From positions 356,891-420,890 of the forward strand of contig NZ_VSSB01000001.1 of assembly GCF_008122505.1 (NCBI RefSeq): a stretch of DNA of 64,000 bases, read 5' to 3'. Numbering within the stretch: the first letter of the stretch is position 1; the number at the start of each line of letters is the position of its first letter. The position numbers were made by a program, and so were the translations under genes. This document shows positions 53,972 to 62,226 of this stretch, piece after piece. The notes under the pieces were generated by a model. It did not search any database. It was not told the origin of the DNA and was given only the letters and a program-made list of their open reading frames with translations. This DNA is from Agromyces mariniharenae. Lineage in GTDB: Bacteria > Actinomycetota > Actinomycetes > Actinomycetales > Microbacteriaceae.

Positions 53972-54619
53972 GTGACCACCACCGTCGGCAGTGCGTTCGC
54001 CCGCCTGTGGCACGGCCTGCTGGCGTACCTCGTGAAGTTCGGCGTGGTCGGGCTCATCGGCCTCGTCATCGACGTGGTGCTGTTCAACCTCCTGCGCCTC
54101 GGGGTGTTCGGCGACGACCATTGGGCGCAGTCGGCCATCGGGGCGAAGACCATCTCGACGAGCGTCGCGATCATCTTCAACTGGCTCGGCAACCGGTACT
54201 GGACCTTCCGCCGCCACCGCCGCCGGAACTACGTGCGCGAGTTCGTGGAGTACGCGATCGTCTCGATCGGCGGCATGCTCATCGCGCTGGCCTGCCTGTG
54301 GATCAGCCACCACTGGCTCGGGTACACGAGCCTCGTCGCCGACAACATCTCCTCGAACGTGGTCGGGCTCGCGCTCGGCACGGCCTTCCGCTTCCTGCTC
54401 TACCGCTACTGGGTGTTCGGCCACCACCGCTCCGACGGCCTCTCCAACCTCGAGCGCGTCGAGGAGGCGCAGCGCACGCTCTTCGAGGAGCCGACGCCGG
54501 TCGCGGAGCGCGAGCCGGTCGCGCCCGATGGCGATGCGTCGACGGATACCGCGGCTACGCCTCCGGCGCCTCGACCGTCGGCTGGAACCACGGCGGGTAC
54601 ACCGCCACCCGGGTCCTGA
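53972..54619 (+). CDS. GtrA-like family membrane protein
   Basis: 215 aa. Four spans in residues ~15-150: LVKFGVVGLIGLVIDVVLFNLL, TSVAIIFNWLGNRYWTFRRH, VEYAIVSIGGMLIALACLW and NVVGLALGTAFRFLLYRYWVFGH, the GtrA pattern with the NRYWTF and RYWVF motifs. GtrA proteins are thought to flip polyprenyl-phosphate-sugars made by GtrB-like transferases such as the one at 13148. The C-terminus is Pro/Ala-rich and overlaps the DarT-like gene end by 65 bases in opposite orientation. Confidence 0.9.
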   Translation: MTTTVGSAFARLWHGLLAYLVKFGVVGLIGLVIDVVLFNLLRLGVFGDDHWAQSAIGAKTISTSVAIIFNWLGNRYWTFRRHRRRNYVREFVEYAIVSIGGMLIALACLWISHHWLGYTSLVADNISSNVVGLALGTAFRFLLYRYWVFGHHRSDGLSNLERVEEAQRTLFEEPTPVAEREPVAPDGDASTDTAATPPAPRPSAGTTAGTPPPGS

Positions 54620-55394
54620 CGCCCACCGCGTCGAGCGCCGCCCGCACGCGGTCGCGGACGCGGTCGTTGCCCACCGCGATGAGCAGCACGCGCTCGAGCG
54701 GGAGCAGCTCGCGCACGAGGAACTCCGCCGAGCGCAGCCGGGCGCCGTCGTCCTCGCGGTGGAGACGCTGCAGCATGCGGAGCACGTCGGGCCACGCCGA
54801 CGCCGAGCCGACGCCGCCGGTCGCGGCATCCGCGTCGGTGACGACCACCGTGCCGGCGGTCTCGGTGCGTGCGCCGACGGCGGAGGCGACCGAGCTCACC
54901 AGGATCACGTGGTCGGCCGGCGGCCGCTGGACGGCCTCCGCGCTGAGCCGCGGGTCGGGCGTGCCCGTGCGGATGGCGTTCCAGACGTGCGCGTCGGTGG
55001 AGAGCAGGAAGGGGACGTAGTCGGCGACGACCGCGTCGACGCCCCCGACCGGTGCCGACCGCCGGAACGCGCGCGCGTCGGGCGCCGCGAGGTCGACGAC
55101 CGGGGTCGCCCCGGCGTCATCGGCGAGCACGGCACCCGAGCCGAGGATCGGCGCGAGGTTCTCCACGTGCGTCACGTGGTAGATGCGCACCGTCTTCGGG
55201 TCGACGGGGGCCTCGGCGAGCGACGTCGCCGCACGCGAGGACCCGGCCACCCGGGCGGCCGGCCGCGCCGCGCGCGACGCACCTGCCCGTGCGCGGGGCG
55301 CAGCCTTGGCGACCGGCTTCGGCTCGGGCTGCTTCGGCGGGAAGCAGATGGCGCAGAGGCCGTCGTCGAAACCGTGGATGCATTCGTCGGCCAC
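54555..55394 (-). CDS. DarT-superfamily (DUF4433) ADP-ribosyltransferase-like protein, no DarG nearby
   Basis: 279 aa. Residues ~68-270 match the DarT/DUF4433 pattern: RIYHVTHVENLAPILGSG (70-87; NAD-site His73), YVPFLLSTDAHVWNAI and RSAEFLVRELLP with the likely catalytic Glu224. DarT enzymes ADP-ribosylate thymidine in single-stranded DNA and are reversed by a macrodomain partner, DarG; none is adjacent. The N-terminus carries Cys5, His7, Cys14, Cys17 (CIHGFDDGLCAICF), a small zinc-site-like element, joined by an Ala/Arg/Pro linker. GTG 55392-55394 has GAAGGG six bases upstream. Activity and target are inferred. Confidence 0.75.
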   Translation of the reverse strand: MADECIHGFDDGLCAICFPPKQPEPKPVAKAAPRARAGASRAARPAARVAGSSRAATSLAEAPVDPKTVRIYHVTHVENLAPILGSGAVLADDAGATPVVDLAAPDARAFRRSAPVGGVDAVVADYVPFLLSTDAHVWNAIRTGTPDPRLSAEAVQRPPADHVILVSSVASAVGARTETAGTVVVTDADAATGGVGSASAWPDVLRMLQRLHREDDGARLRSAEFLVRELLPLERVLLIAVGNDRVRDRVRAALDAVGVRTRVAVYPPWFQPTVEAPEA

Positions 55395-55541
55395 GTGGAA
55401 CCCTTCATCGCGCGTCCCGCGCTCGGGGGCGCGCGGAACCACCCGTCTACGTTACGTCCTCCGAGCGGATGCCGCGGCACCGCGCGGGACGCACGCCACC
55501 GTCATCGGCGAGCGGATGCCGCGCACCCGCGCCGCGACGCG

Positions 55542-56105
55542 TCAGCGGCCGCCCCAGGCGATCGTGTCGCCGTCGAACAGCGTCGACTGCTCGGCCCGCC
55601 GCCGATCGGCGACGAGGCTGTGCGCGGCCTCCATGAGCTCGTCGAGCGCCGCCTGCACCTGGAACGGCTTCGGCACGTCGCGGATGACGAACGGATGCTC
55701 GTGGCCCGTGTTCACGCGCACGTCGCCCGAGCCGAACGCGCTCTGCAGCCACGTGCGCCGCACGGTCACGTCGTAGCCGCGGCTGTGCAGCAGCTCCTGC
55801 CGCACGCGCGCGAACACGCCGCTGCGCAGGATGATGCGCCGGGTGGTGATCGTCGTGCGCCGCGCGAGCCATGAGACGAACGGCAGCAGGCAGCCCGCGA
55901 CCACGACGAGCAGCGCGACCGCGCCGACCGCGACGAGCTGCCACACCTCGGGGAGGATGACGAGGAAGTACGTCGCGGCCCCGACGGTCGCCAGGAGCAG
56001 CAGCACCGGGAGGATGAGGATCCGCGCGTGCCGCCGGACGCGTGCGACGACGCGCTCGACGTTCACTGCAGGCTGGGCGGCAGCCTCGCTCGCGGCTGGG
56101 CTCAT
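55542..56105 (-). CDS. PH-domain (bPH_2/YdbS-like) membrane protein
   Basis: 187 aa. Two adjacent spans (about 29-78) are followed by a bacterial PH domain: RRTTITTRRIILRSGVFARVRQELLHSRGYDVTVRRTWLQ and DVRVNTGHEHPFVIRDVPKPF. Role unknown; related proteins sit in the membrane with the PH domain in the cytoplasm. The ATG (56103-56105) starts seven bases after the birA stop, so the two genes share an operon. It does not carry obvious catalytic residues. Confidence 0.85.
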   Translation of the reverse strand: MSPAASEAAAQPAVNVERVVARVRRHARILILPVLLLLATVGAATYFLVILPEVWQLVAVGAVALLVVVAGCLLPFVSWLARRTTITTRRIILRSGVFARVRQELLHSRGYDVTVRRTWLQSAFGSGDVRVNTGHEHPFVIRDVPKPFQVQAALDELMEAAHSLVADRRRAEQSTLFDGDTIAWGGR

Positions 56106-56112
56106 ACGCCCA

Positions 56113-56958
56113 TTAATACCTCAGGTGCGTGACGTCGCCCGCGGCGACAGCCTGCGCCTCCCCATTCCGGTCGCGCACCAGCAGGCGGCCGTCGGGATCG
56201 AGGCGCTCCGCCACGCCGAGGAGCTCGCGTCCGCCCGGCAGCTCGACGCGCACCTCGGCGCCGAGCGTGCCGCAGAGCGAGCTCACCCGGTCGGCGACGC
56301 CGCTCGCCGCGGCATCCGCGCCGTGCTCGGCGAACGCGCGCACCAGCGACAGGAACGTGCCGAGGTAGTCGGCGAGCACGCGGTCGGCGTCGGGGTGCGC
56401 GCCCGTGACGAGCAGGAGCGACGTCGAGGTCAGCGTGGGCAGGTCGTGCTCGTCGAGCGTGAGGTTGAGCCCGGCGCCGACGACCACCGCGCCGGTCTCT
56501 GGGATCAGCTCCGAGAGGATGCCGCACACCTTGTAGCCCGACACCAGCACGTCGTTGGGCCACTTGAGCTCCACCTCGACGCCGCCGGTGCCATCGTCCT
56601 CCTCGTCGTCGTCGTCGGCGGATGCCGCGGCCTCGACGGCCCGGCGCACCGCCTCGGTCATGGCGGCCCCCGCGATGAGCGGGATCCAGCCGTAGCCCTC
56701 GGGCGGGAACGGCGCGCCGCCGGGCAGTTCGGGGCGCAGGAGCACCGAGATCGCGAGCGTCTTGCCCGTCGGGGCCAGCCAGGTGCGCCCGAGGCGGCCG
56801 CGGCCGCTCGTCTGGTCGTCGGTCACGATGACGGCGCCGTGCGGCCACGCCGCGGCGGCCGGCCCGGTGGCGGCCTCGCGCAGCTCGTCGTTCGTCGACC
56901 CGGCCGTCGCGAGGAACTCGAGGCGCGGGACGGCCGCGCGGCTCAGCGGAAGATCCAT
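56113..56958 (-). CDS. birA: Biotin-[acetyl-CoA-carboxylase] ligase
   Basis: 281 aa, without an N-terminal helix-turn-helix (group I ligase). AGSTNDELREAA, TSGRGRLGRTW (biotinyl-AMP loop), ELKWPNDVLVSGYKVCGILSEL, and the C-terminal BPL_C domain with VRVELPGGRELLG. It biotinylates the carrier domain of acyl-CoA carboxylase, whose beta subunit is encoded divergently. ATG 56956-56958, preceded by GGGAGG at eight bases, was chosen over GTG 56964. A DDDDEEDD run lies within the protein. Confidence 0.94.
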   Translation of the reverse strand: MDLPLSRAAVPRLEFLATAGSTNDELREAATGPAAAAWPHGAVIVTDDQTSGRGRLGRTWLAPTGKTLAISVLLRPELPGGAPFPPEGYGWIPLIAGAAMTEAVRRAVEAAASADDDDEEDDGTGGVEVELKWPNDVLVSGYKVCGILSELIPETGAVVVGAGLNLTLDEHDLPTLTSTSLLLVTGAHPDADRVLADYLGTFLSLVRAFAEHGADAAASGVADRVSSLCGTLGAEVRVELPGGRELLGVAERLDPDGRLLVRDRNGEAQAVAAGDVTHLRY

Positions 56959-57057
56959 GCCCACATCCTCCCGCAGGTGGGCGCGTCACGGGAATGCACG
57001 ACGTGGGCGGATGGATTTGTAGGAATCCCTCAACGAAGTGCCGCGTAGGCGCGCCGG

Positions 57058-57063
57058 TAGAGT
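57058..57063 (+). promoter_or_regulatory. -10 box (TAGAGT) for leaderless acyl-CoA carboxylase gene
   Basis: TAGAGT ends seven bases before GTG 57071. A short dyad GGATT-N6-AATCC (57013-57028) lies about 30 bases upstream and may be a regulator site in the gap shared with birA. Confidence 0.5.
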
Positions 57064-57070
57064 GAACGGC

Positions 57071-58669
57071 GTGACCGAAGCGACTGACGGCCCCGACCTC
57101 TTCACGACCGCCGGCAAGCTCGCCGACCTCAAGCAGCGCTATCACGAAGCCGTGACCGCGTCGGGCGAGGCGGCCATCGAGAAGCAGCACGCCAAGGGCA
57201 AGATGACCGCGCGCGAGCGCATCGCCGAGCTCCTCGACCCCGGCTCGTTCGTCGAGCTCGACGAGTTCGTGCGGCACCGCACGCACGCGTTCGGCATGGA
57301 TGCGAAGCGCCCCTACGGCGACGCGGTCGTGACCGGCACGGGCACGATCCACGGCCGGCAGGTCGCGGTGTACTCGCAGGACTTCACGATCTTCGGCGGC
57401 TCGCTCGGCGAGGTCGCGGGCGAGAAGATCATCAAGGTCATGGAGCTCGCGCTGAAGCTCGGCGTGCCCATCATCGGCATCCTCGACTCGGGCGGCGCAC
57501 GCATCCAGGAGGGCGTCGTTGCCCTGGGCAAGTACGGCGAGATCTTCCGCCGCAACACGGCCGCCTCGGGCGTCATCCCGCAGATCTCGATCGTCTGCGG
57601 CCCGGCCGCGGGCGGCGCGGTCTACTCGCCGGCGCTCACCGACTTCGTCATCATGGTCGACAAGACGAGCCAGATGTTCGTCACCGGCCCCGACGTCATC
57701 AAGACCGTGACCGGCGAGGACGTCGGCATGGAGGAGCTCGGCGGCGCGCTCACCCACAACACCGTCTCGGGCGTCGCGCACTACCTCGCGAGCGACGAGT
57801 CCGACGCGCTCGATTACGCGCGCACGCTCGTCTCGTTCCTGCCCGACAACAACCAGACGGATGCCCCCGTCTACGACGCCGACGTCGAGCTCGAGATCAC
57901 CGACGAGGACCGCCGGCTCAACACGATCATCCCCGACTCGCCCAACCAGCCGTACGACATGCACTCGATCATCGAGGGCATCGTCGACCACGGCGACTTC
58001 CTCGAGGTGCAGCCGCTCTACGCACCCAACGTGATCATCGGGTTCGCCCGCATCGAGGGCCGTTCGGTCGGCATCATCGCGAACCAGCCGAGCCAGATGG
58101 CGGGCACGCTGAACATCGCCGCGGGCGAGAAGGCGTCGCGCTTCGTGCGGTTCTGCGACGCGTTCTCGATCCCGATCCTCACGCTCGTCGACGTGCCGGG
58201 CTACCTCCCCGGCACCGACCAGGAGTGGACCGGCGTCATCCGCCGCGGCGCGAAGCTGCTCTACGCGTACGCCGAGGCGACCGTGCCGCTCGTCACCGTG
58301 ATCACCCGCAAGGCGTACGGCGGCGCGTACATCGTCATGGGCTCCAAGCAGCTCGGCGCCGACATCAACCTCGCCTGGCCGACCGCCGAGATCGCGGTCA
58401 TGGGCGGGCAGGGCGCGGTGAACATCCTCTACCGCGCCGAGATCAAGCGCGCCGAGGAGGCCGGCGAGGACGTCGCGGCGGTGCGCACGCAGCTCGCCAA
58501 CGAGTACACCTACAACGTGGCGTCGCCGTTCCTCGCGGCCGAGCGCGGCGAGCTCGACGGCGTGATCGAGCCCGCTGCGACGCGCGTCGCGATCGTGAAG
58601 GCGCTGCGCACGCTGCGCACCAAGCGCGCGAGCCTGCCGCCGAAGAAGCACGGGAACATCCCGCTCTAG
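57071..58669 (+). CDS. pccB: Acyl-CoA (propionyl-CoA) carboxylase beta subunit
   Basis: 532 aa carboxyltransferase. Crotonase-like N and C halves: [50 protein letters not shown] [35 protein letters not shown], and C-terminal [20 protein letters not shown] plus [16 protein letters not shown]. It moves carboxybiotin carboxyl onto acetyl- or propionyl-CoA for fatty/mycolic-type lipid synthesis. GTG 57071 follows a -10 box (leaderless). The epsilon subunit follows and birA is divergent; the alpha (biotin) subunit is not in the window. Confidence 0.95.
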   Translation: MTEATDGPDLFTTAGKLADLKQRYHEAVTASGEAAIEKQHAKGKMTARERIAELLDPGSFVELDEFVRHRTHAFGMDAKRPYGDAVVTGTGTIHGRQVAVYSQDFTIFGGSLGEVAGEKIIKVMELALKLGVPIIGILDSGGARIQEGVVALGKYGEIFRRNTAASGVIPQISIVCGPAAGGAVYSPALTDFVIMVDKTSQMFVTGPDVIKTVTGEDVGMEELGGALTHNTVSGVAHYLASDESDALDYARTLVSFLPDNNQTDAPVYDADVELEITDEDRRLNTIIPDSPNQPYDMHSIIEGIVDHGDFLEVQPLYAPNVIIGFARIEGRSVGIIANQPSQMAGTLNIAAGEKASRFVRFCDAFSIPILTLVDVPGYLPGTDQEWTGVIRRGAKLLYAYAEATVPLVTVITRKAYGGAYIVMGSKQLGADINLAWPTAEIAVMGGQGAVNILYRAEIKRAEEAGEDVAAVRTQLANEYTYNVASPFLAAERGELDGVIEPAATRVAIVKALRTLRTKRASLPPKKHGNIPL

Positions 58670-58677
58670 GGGGAGCC

Positions 58678-58935
58678 ATGGCCGACGAGTACACGACCGG
58701 CGGTGCCGGCGCAGCCGAGGGCGACGAGCGCGCCGCGGCCATCCGCTTCATCACGCGCGACGTGACCGACGAGGAGGCCGCAGCCGTCACGGCGGTGCTG
58801 CTCGCGGCGCTCGACGAGGGCGTCGCCGAGCCGACCGCGACGGAGCCCGGGCGCGATCGATGGGTCCGCAGCGGCGCCGCGATGCGCGCGCCGCTCGCCG
58901 TCGGGCCCGGCAACTGGGCGCGCTCAGCCTGCTGA
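58678..58935 (+). CDS. Acyl-CoA carboxylase epsilon subunit
   Basis: 85 aa, the size and pattern of actinobacterial epsilon subunits: acidic N-terminus, FITRDVTDEEAAAVTAVLLAAL, and the Trp-containing C-terminus DRWVRSGAAMRAPLAVGPGNWARSA. It stabilises the carboxyltransferase complex. ATG 58678 has GGGGGAG just upstream and starts eight bases after the pccB stop. Confidence 0.85.
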   Translation: MADEYTTGGAGAAEGDERAAAIRFITRDVTDEEAAAVTAVLLAALDEGVAEPTATEPGRDRWVRSGAAMRAPLAVGPGNWARSAC

Positions 58936-59133
58936 ATGCCGACTGTCCCCCGTTTCCGCGGGATGCATCGGGGGGCGCGGACTCCCCGCGTTCAACGGGA
59001 TCCCGGGCGAGCGACGGCATCGGGCGCCTCGCCTGTCCCCCGAACGTCGTCGTGTCCCCACAAATGATGACTATGCGACCGGGTCCGAATGCGCCAAGAT
59101 GAGTGTCGCAGGCTCCTCTGTGGAGTCGCCACC

Positions 59134-59157
59134 GTCACCGGTCGGGTAACCGGTGAC
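59134..59157. terminator. Stem-loop, 9-bp perfect stem
   Basis: GTCACCGGT (59134-59142) pairs with ACCGGTGAC (59149-59157) around a 6-base loop. Flanking bases extend the stem imperfectly (ACC/CGT). It lies 199 bases after the epsilon-subunit stop, without a U-tract. It may also be a transcription-factor dyad. Confidence 0.4.
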
Positions 59158-59211
59158 CGTTGGGGGCGAGTCAGGGCGATATTCGGGTTGTCGCCGTGGC
59201 TCGGGCTTGAT

Positions 59212-59238
59212 GGGGGGCCGATCGAAGATCGGTCCCCC
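59212..59238. terminator. 12-bp stem, 3-base loop hairpin between convergent operons
   Basis: The left arm at 59212-59223 (GGGGGGCCGATC) pairs with 59227-59238 (GATCGGTCCCCC), one G-U pair included, loop GAA. This is the strongest hairpin in the gap. It is 52 bases beyond the end of the kinase-like gene on the minus strand and also downstream of the carboxylase genes, so it could terminate both. Confidence 0.55.
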
Positions 59239-59289
59239 ACCTTCATGTCCGGGGCCGTCGTCGTTCGGCGCACCCGCGTGCCCGCCCCG

Positions 59290-60297
59290 TCAGGTGCGCG
59301 GGATCTCCAGCCAGAACTCGACCTCGAGGTCGTCGGTGCTGTCCGAGGGCTCCGCGCCCTCGGGCTCGCGCAGGCCGACGACGGTGACCGCCACTACAGA
59401 GCCCTCCGCCGCCGTGCGGGCGATGATGCGGTCGGCGCTCGACCCCGCGACGGCCTCCGCCAGGCGGGAGAGCACGCGGTCGCGGGTCGGCTCGTCGAGG
59501 TCGTCGATGCCGCCCTCGTCGAGCAGGGTCACGACGGTGCCCCGCTCGCGCGCTCGCTGCACCTCGGTGCGGACGGCGTCGGTCAGCAGCATCCGCCCGC
59601 GGATCTCGTCGCGGATCGCCGCCTCGAGCATGCGGCACTCGCGCCGCTGGTCGTCGGTCAGGCGTCCCCCTCGGTCGCCGATGCGCCGGAGCATGGGCGC
59701 AGCGATGCGGTTGGTCTGCGCGAGGCGCATGCGGCCCTCGAACAGATGCGCGTCCTGGGCGGCCTGCCAGGCCGCGGCCTCGCGCTCCGCCTGCGCGTAC
59801 CGGCGGGTCTCGCGCGCGGCGGTCGTGAGTGCTGCGGTCAGCATGTGCGCGATCCCGACCCAGACGATGCTGCCGATCACGCCGAGCGTGCCGAGCGAGA
59901 GCGGCCCCGCCCACACTACGCTCTGCACCGCCAGCGCGATGACGCCGAGCCAGGCGGCTGCGAGCTGCCGTCGCGCCGCGGCGATGGTCATGAGCGTGCC
60001 GACCGCGGCCACGTACCACGTGGCATAGCCGTTCTGCGCGTTCGCGTCGAGCTGGCTCGTCACGAGCAGCGGCAGCACGATGCAGACGGCGAGGTCGAAC
60101 GCGGCGAGCCAGTCGGGCATCCGGATGCGCTGCACGGGCCAGAGGCTCGCGATCGTGGCGACCGTGTACAGCACCAGGGCGACGATCGCGGGCCACGGCG
60201 ACGCCGGCACGTTGAGCGAGTAGATGCCGAGGATCACGTGGTACGCCGAGAACATCGCGCCGAGCACGAGCAGCAGCCAGCGGGGGACGGTGATCAC
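59290..60297 (-). CDS. Membrane sensor-like protein lacking a kinase ATPase core
   Basis: 335 aa. About five spans in residues 5-170 (for example LLLVLGAMFSAYHVILGIYSL), then a soluble region with ETRRYAQAEREAAAWQAAQDAHLFEGRMRLAQTNRIA and a C-terminal beta/alpha part ending DLEVEFWLEIP. It looks like a histidine-kinase relative, but I see no phospho-accepting His motif or N/G1/G2 ATP boxes. GTG 60295-60297 overlaps the histidine kinase stop (GTGA). A partner sensor or a kinase regulator is the likely role. Confidence 0.75.
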   Translation of the reverse strand: MITVPRWLLLVLGAMFSAYHVILGIYSLNVPASPWPAIVALVLYTVATIASLWPVQRIRMPDWLAAFDLAVCIVLPLLVTSQLDANAQNGYATWYVAAVGTLMTIAAARRQLAAAWLGVIALAVQSVVWAGPLSLGTLGVIGSIVWVGIAHMLTAALTTAARETRRYAQAEREAAAWQAAQDAHLFEGRMRLAQTNRIAAPMLRRIGDRGGRLTDDQRRECRMLEAAIRDEIRGRMLLTDAVRTEVQRARERGTVVTLLDEGGIDDLDEPTRDRVLSRLAEAVAGSSADRIIARTAAEGSVVAVTVVGLREPEGAEPSDSTDDLEVEFWLEIPRT

Positions 60298-61532
60298 GCG
60301 CCGACCCCCTCGGCGTCGGACGGCCAGGACACGGTCACGAGCGTCCCGTGACCGGGGCGGGACGCGATCTCGGCCGCTCCCCCGGCGTTCGCCATGCGCT
60401 CCTCGATGGAGACGCGCAGGCCGAGGCGCTCCTCGGGCACCTCGTCGCGGGCGAAGCCGACGCCGTTGTCGGCGACCTCGATGACGGCGCCGCCGGTGCG
60501 CACGCCGCGGATGCGCAGCTCGCGCCGGGTGCTGCGGCCAGGCTCGTCGGCGTGCTGCATGCTGTTCACCATCGCCTGGACCGTCGCGGAGTAGAGCGCC
60601 TCCACCGCCTCGACGGGCAGCTCGACGCCGCCGGCGTTGACGACCCGCACGGTGAACGGCGCCGAGAACGTGGTGAGCGCCGCGCGCAACCGGCGCACGA
60701 GCACGGGCAGCCCCACGCGGTCGAGGGCGCGCGGCCCGGCGGCGCCCGCCTCGTCGAGGCGCTTCACCGCGTCACGGGCCATGCGCGCGGCGAGGTCCTG
60801 CTCCTCGGGCGACTCGGCGGCCGCCGCAGACAGGAGCGTCGTGAGCACGCTGTCGTGCACGAGCGCGTCGACCTTCACGCGCTCGTTCTCGGTCGCGTGC
60901 TGGCGCGCGGCGAGGTCGTAGCGCTGCAGGGCCGCCTCCTGCGCCGTGTCGACGGACTCTGCGGCCTGGCGCAGCATGACCACGATGATGAGCACCACGA
61001 CGCCGAGGATGATCGCGTACATCGAGTTGAGCACCGCGAGGAGCGGGTCCACGGCGCCACCGGCGGGCAGCAGTCGGATGACGCCGTAGATCGTGGGCAC
61101 GATGAGCGTGTACCCCGTCGCGACCGGCGCCGGCAGCGCGACCACCGCGGCCGTCGTGGCGACCGTGCAGATGTAGTAGAGCCACGGCGTCTGGCCGACG
61201 AGGGCGGCGGGATCGGCCACGAGGAAGGGCCAGGCGAGCAGCGCGAGCACGTACAGCGCGGCGAACGCGAACGCGGCGCCGCGCACGGCGAGCTTCGCGA
61301 TCGAGGCGACGGCCACCGCGACGAGCGAGCCGTAGAGCACGGCCATGAGCGCGGCGCCCGCGCCCTCGATGAGCGCCGCCGACTGCTCGAGCGCGAGCGG
61401 CACGGTCTGCGCGCCGAACACGAGGCCGAAGAGTCCGAGCGCACGGCCCGAGATCGTCTCGACCTGCGCCCGGGTGACCGCGGTCCGACGGCGCGTCGCG
61501 AGTCGCGCGACCCGCCACTCAGCGGCGGGCAT
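60294..61532 (-). CDS. Histidine kinase (NarL-type partner)
   Basis: 412 aa. About six N-terminal spans (residues ~20-180), then the dimerisation helix with KVDALVHDSVLTTLLSAA (His in VHDSVL) and an HATPase domain: QAMVNSMQHADE (N box), EVADNGVGFARDE (G1) and RPGHGTLVTVSW (G2). ATG 61530-61532 overlaps the response-regulator stop by 14 bases. Signal and target are unknown; it probably phosphorylates the regulator encoded just upstream. Confidence 0.88.
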   Translation of the reverse strand: MPAAEWRVARLATRRRTAVTRAQVETISGRALGLFGLVFGAQTVPLALEQSAALIEGAGAALMAVLYGSLVAVAVASIAKLAVRGAAFAFAALYVLALLAWPFLVADPAALVGQTPWLYYICTVATTAAVVALPAPVATGYTLIVPTIYGVIRLLPAGGAVDPLLAVLNSMYAIILGVVVLIIVVMLRQAAESVDTAQEAALQRYDLAARQHATENERVKVDALVHDSVLTTLLSAAAAESPEEQDLAARMARDAVKRLDEAGAAGPRALDRVGLPVLVRRLRAALTTFSAPFTVRVVNAGGVELPVEAVEALYSATVQAMVNSMQHADEPGRSTRRELRIRGVRTGGAVIEVADNGVGFARDEVPEERLGLRVSIEERMANAGGAAEIASRPGHGTLVTVSWPSDAEGVGA

Positions 61533-62205
61533 CCCCGCCTTCGACGTCGAGGCCCGGCAGGATGCCGTCCTCGACCGCGCGTCGCAGCAGGTCGACCTTC
61601 GTGGGCGCCGGCCGGCCGACCTCGACGTACTTGGCACGGATGCGGTCGAGGTACTCGCGCGCGGTCGAGTGCGCGATGCCGAGCTGCATGGCCACGAGCT
61701 TCAGCGGCAGTCCCGAGGCGTAGAGGTGCAGCACGTCGCGTTCGCGACGGCCGAGCTGGGCCTTCGCGAAGTCGCGGTCGGCCTCGATCGCGCTCGCCCA
61801 CTCCACGTTGTTCAGCACCTCGCCGCGGGCGACGGTCGCGATCGCCGCGATGACGGTCGCCATGGGCGACGCCTTCGGGATGACCCCCGCGGCGCCCGCG
61901 GCGAGCGCCTCGCGCACCGCTGCGACACGGTCGGCGATGCTGTGCACGAGCACCGCGCTGCCCGTCTCGAGCACGGCGCGCACGTTCTCGGTCACCGAGG
62001 AGCCGTCACCGAGCGAGAGGTCGAGCACGACCACGTCGCATGAGCGGCCGTCGAGCGCTGCGAGGAGCTCGGGCACGTTCGAGGTCTCGGCGACGACCTC
62101 GTAGCCGGCGTCGCGGCAGGCCGCGCGGAGTCCGAGCCGCACGGCCTCGTGGTCGTCGACGATGGCGACCGTGGCGGCCATGTCCTGCTGCGGTGCATCC
62201 GTCAC
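61519..62205 (-). CDS. NarL/FixJ-type response regulator
   Basis: 228 aa. Receiver domain 13-130 with ATVAIVDDHEAVRLGLRAA (acidic pair) and phospho-acceptor Asp in DVVVLDLSLGDGSSV; output LuxR helix-turn-helix from ~155: LGRRERDVLHLYASGLPLKLVAMQLGIAHSTAREYLDRIRAKY. The start is GTG 62203-62205 with GGGG at -8. It follows the RNA methyltransferase gene by 21 bases and leads into the kinase genes, one operon. Confidence 0.9.
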   Translation of the reverse strand: MTDAPQQDMAATVAIVDDHEAVRLGLRAACRDAGYEVVAETSNVPELLAALDGRSCDVVVLDLSLGDGSSVTENVRAVLETGSAVLVHSIADRVAAVREALAAGAAGVIPKASPMATVIAAIATVARGEVLNNVEWASAIEADRDFAKAQLGRRERDVLHLYASGLPLKLVAMQLGIAHSTAREYLDRIRAKYVEVGRPAPTKVDLLRRAVEDGILPGLDVEGGDARR

Positions 62206-62226
62206 GCCGTCCCCTTTCCCGACAGT

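Larger units (their letters stand above)
58936..59289. other. 354-bp convergent intergenic region
   Basis: It lies between two convergent operons and I see no credible gene; a 93-codon minus-strand frame here lacks coding character (Arg/Ser/Pro-rich). It holds two strong hairpins listed separately and CTGTCCCC motifs near 58940 and 59034. A small RNA or a bidirectional terminator is possible; nothing more is supported. Confidence 0.55.

Noticed and set aside
58992..59273. 93-codon minus-strand frame in the carboxylase/kinase gap
   Set aside because: Composition is Arg/Ser/Pro-rich with no motif or ribosome site, and it covers both hairpins.
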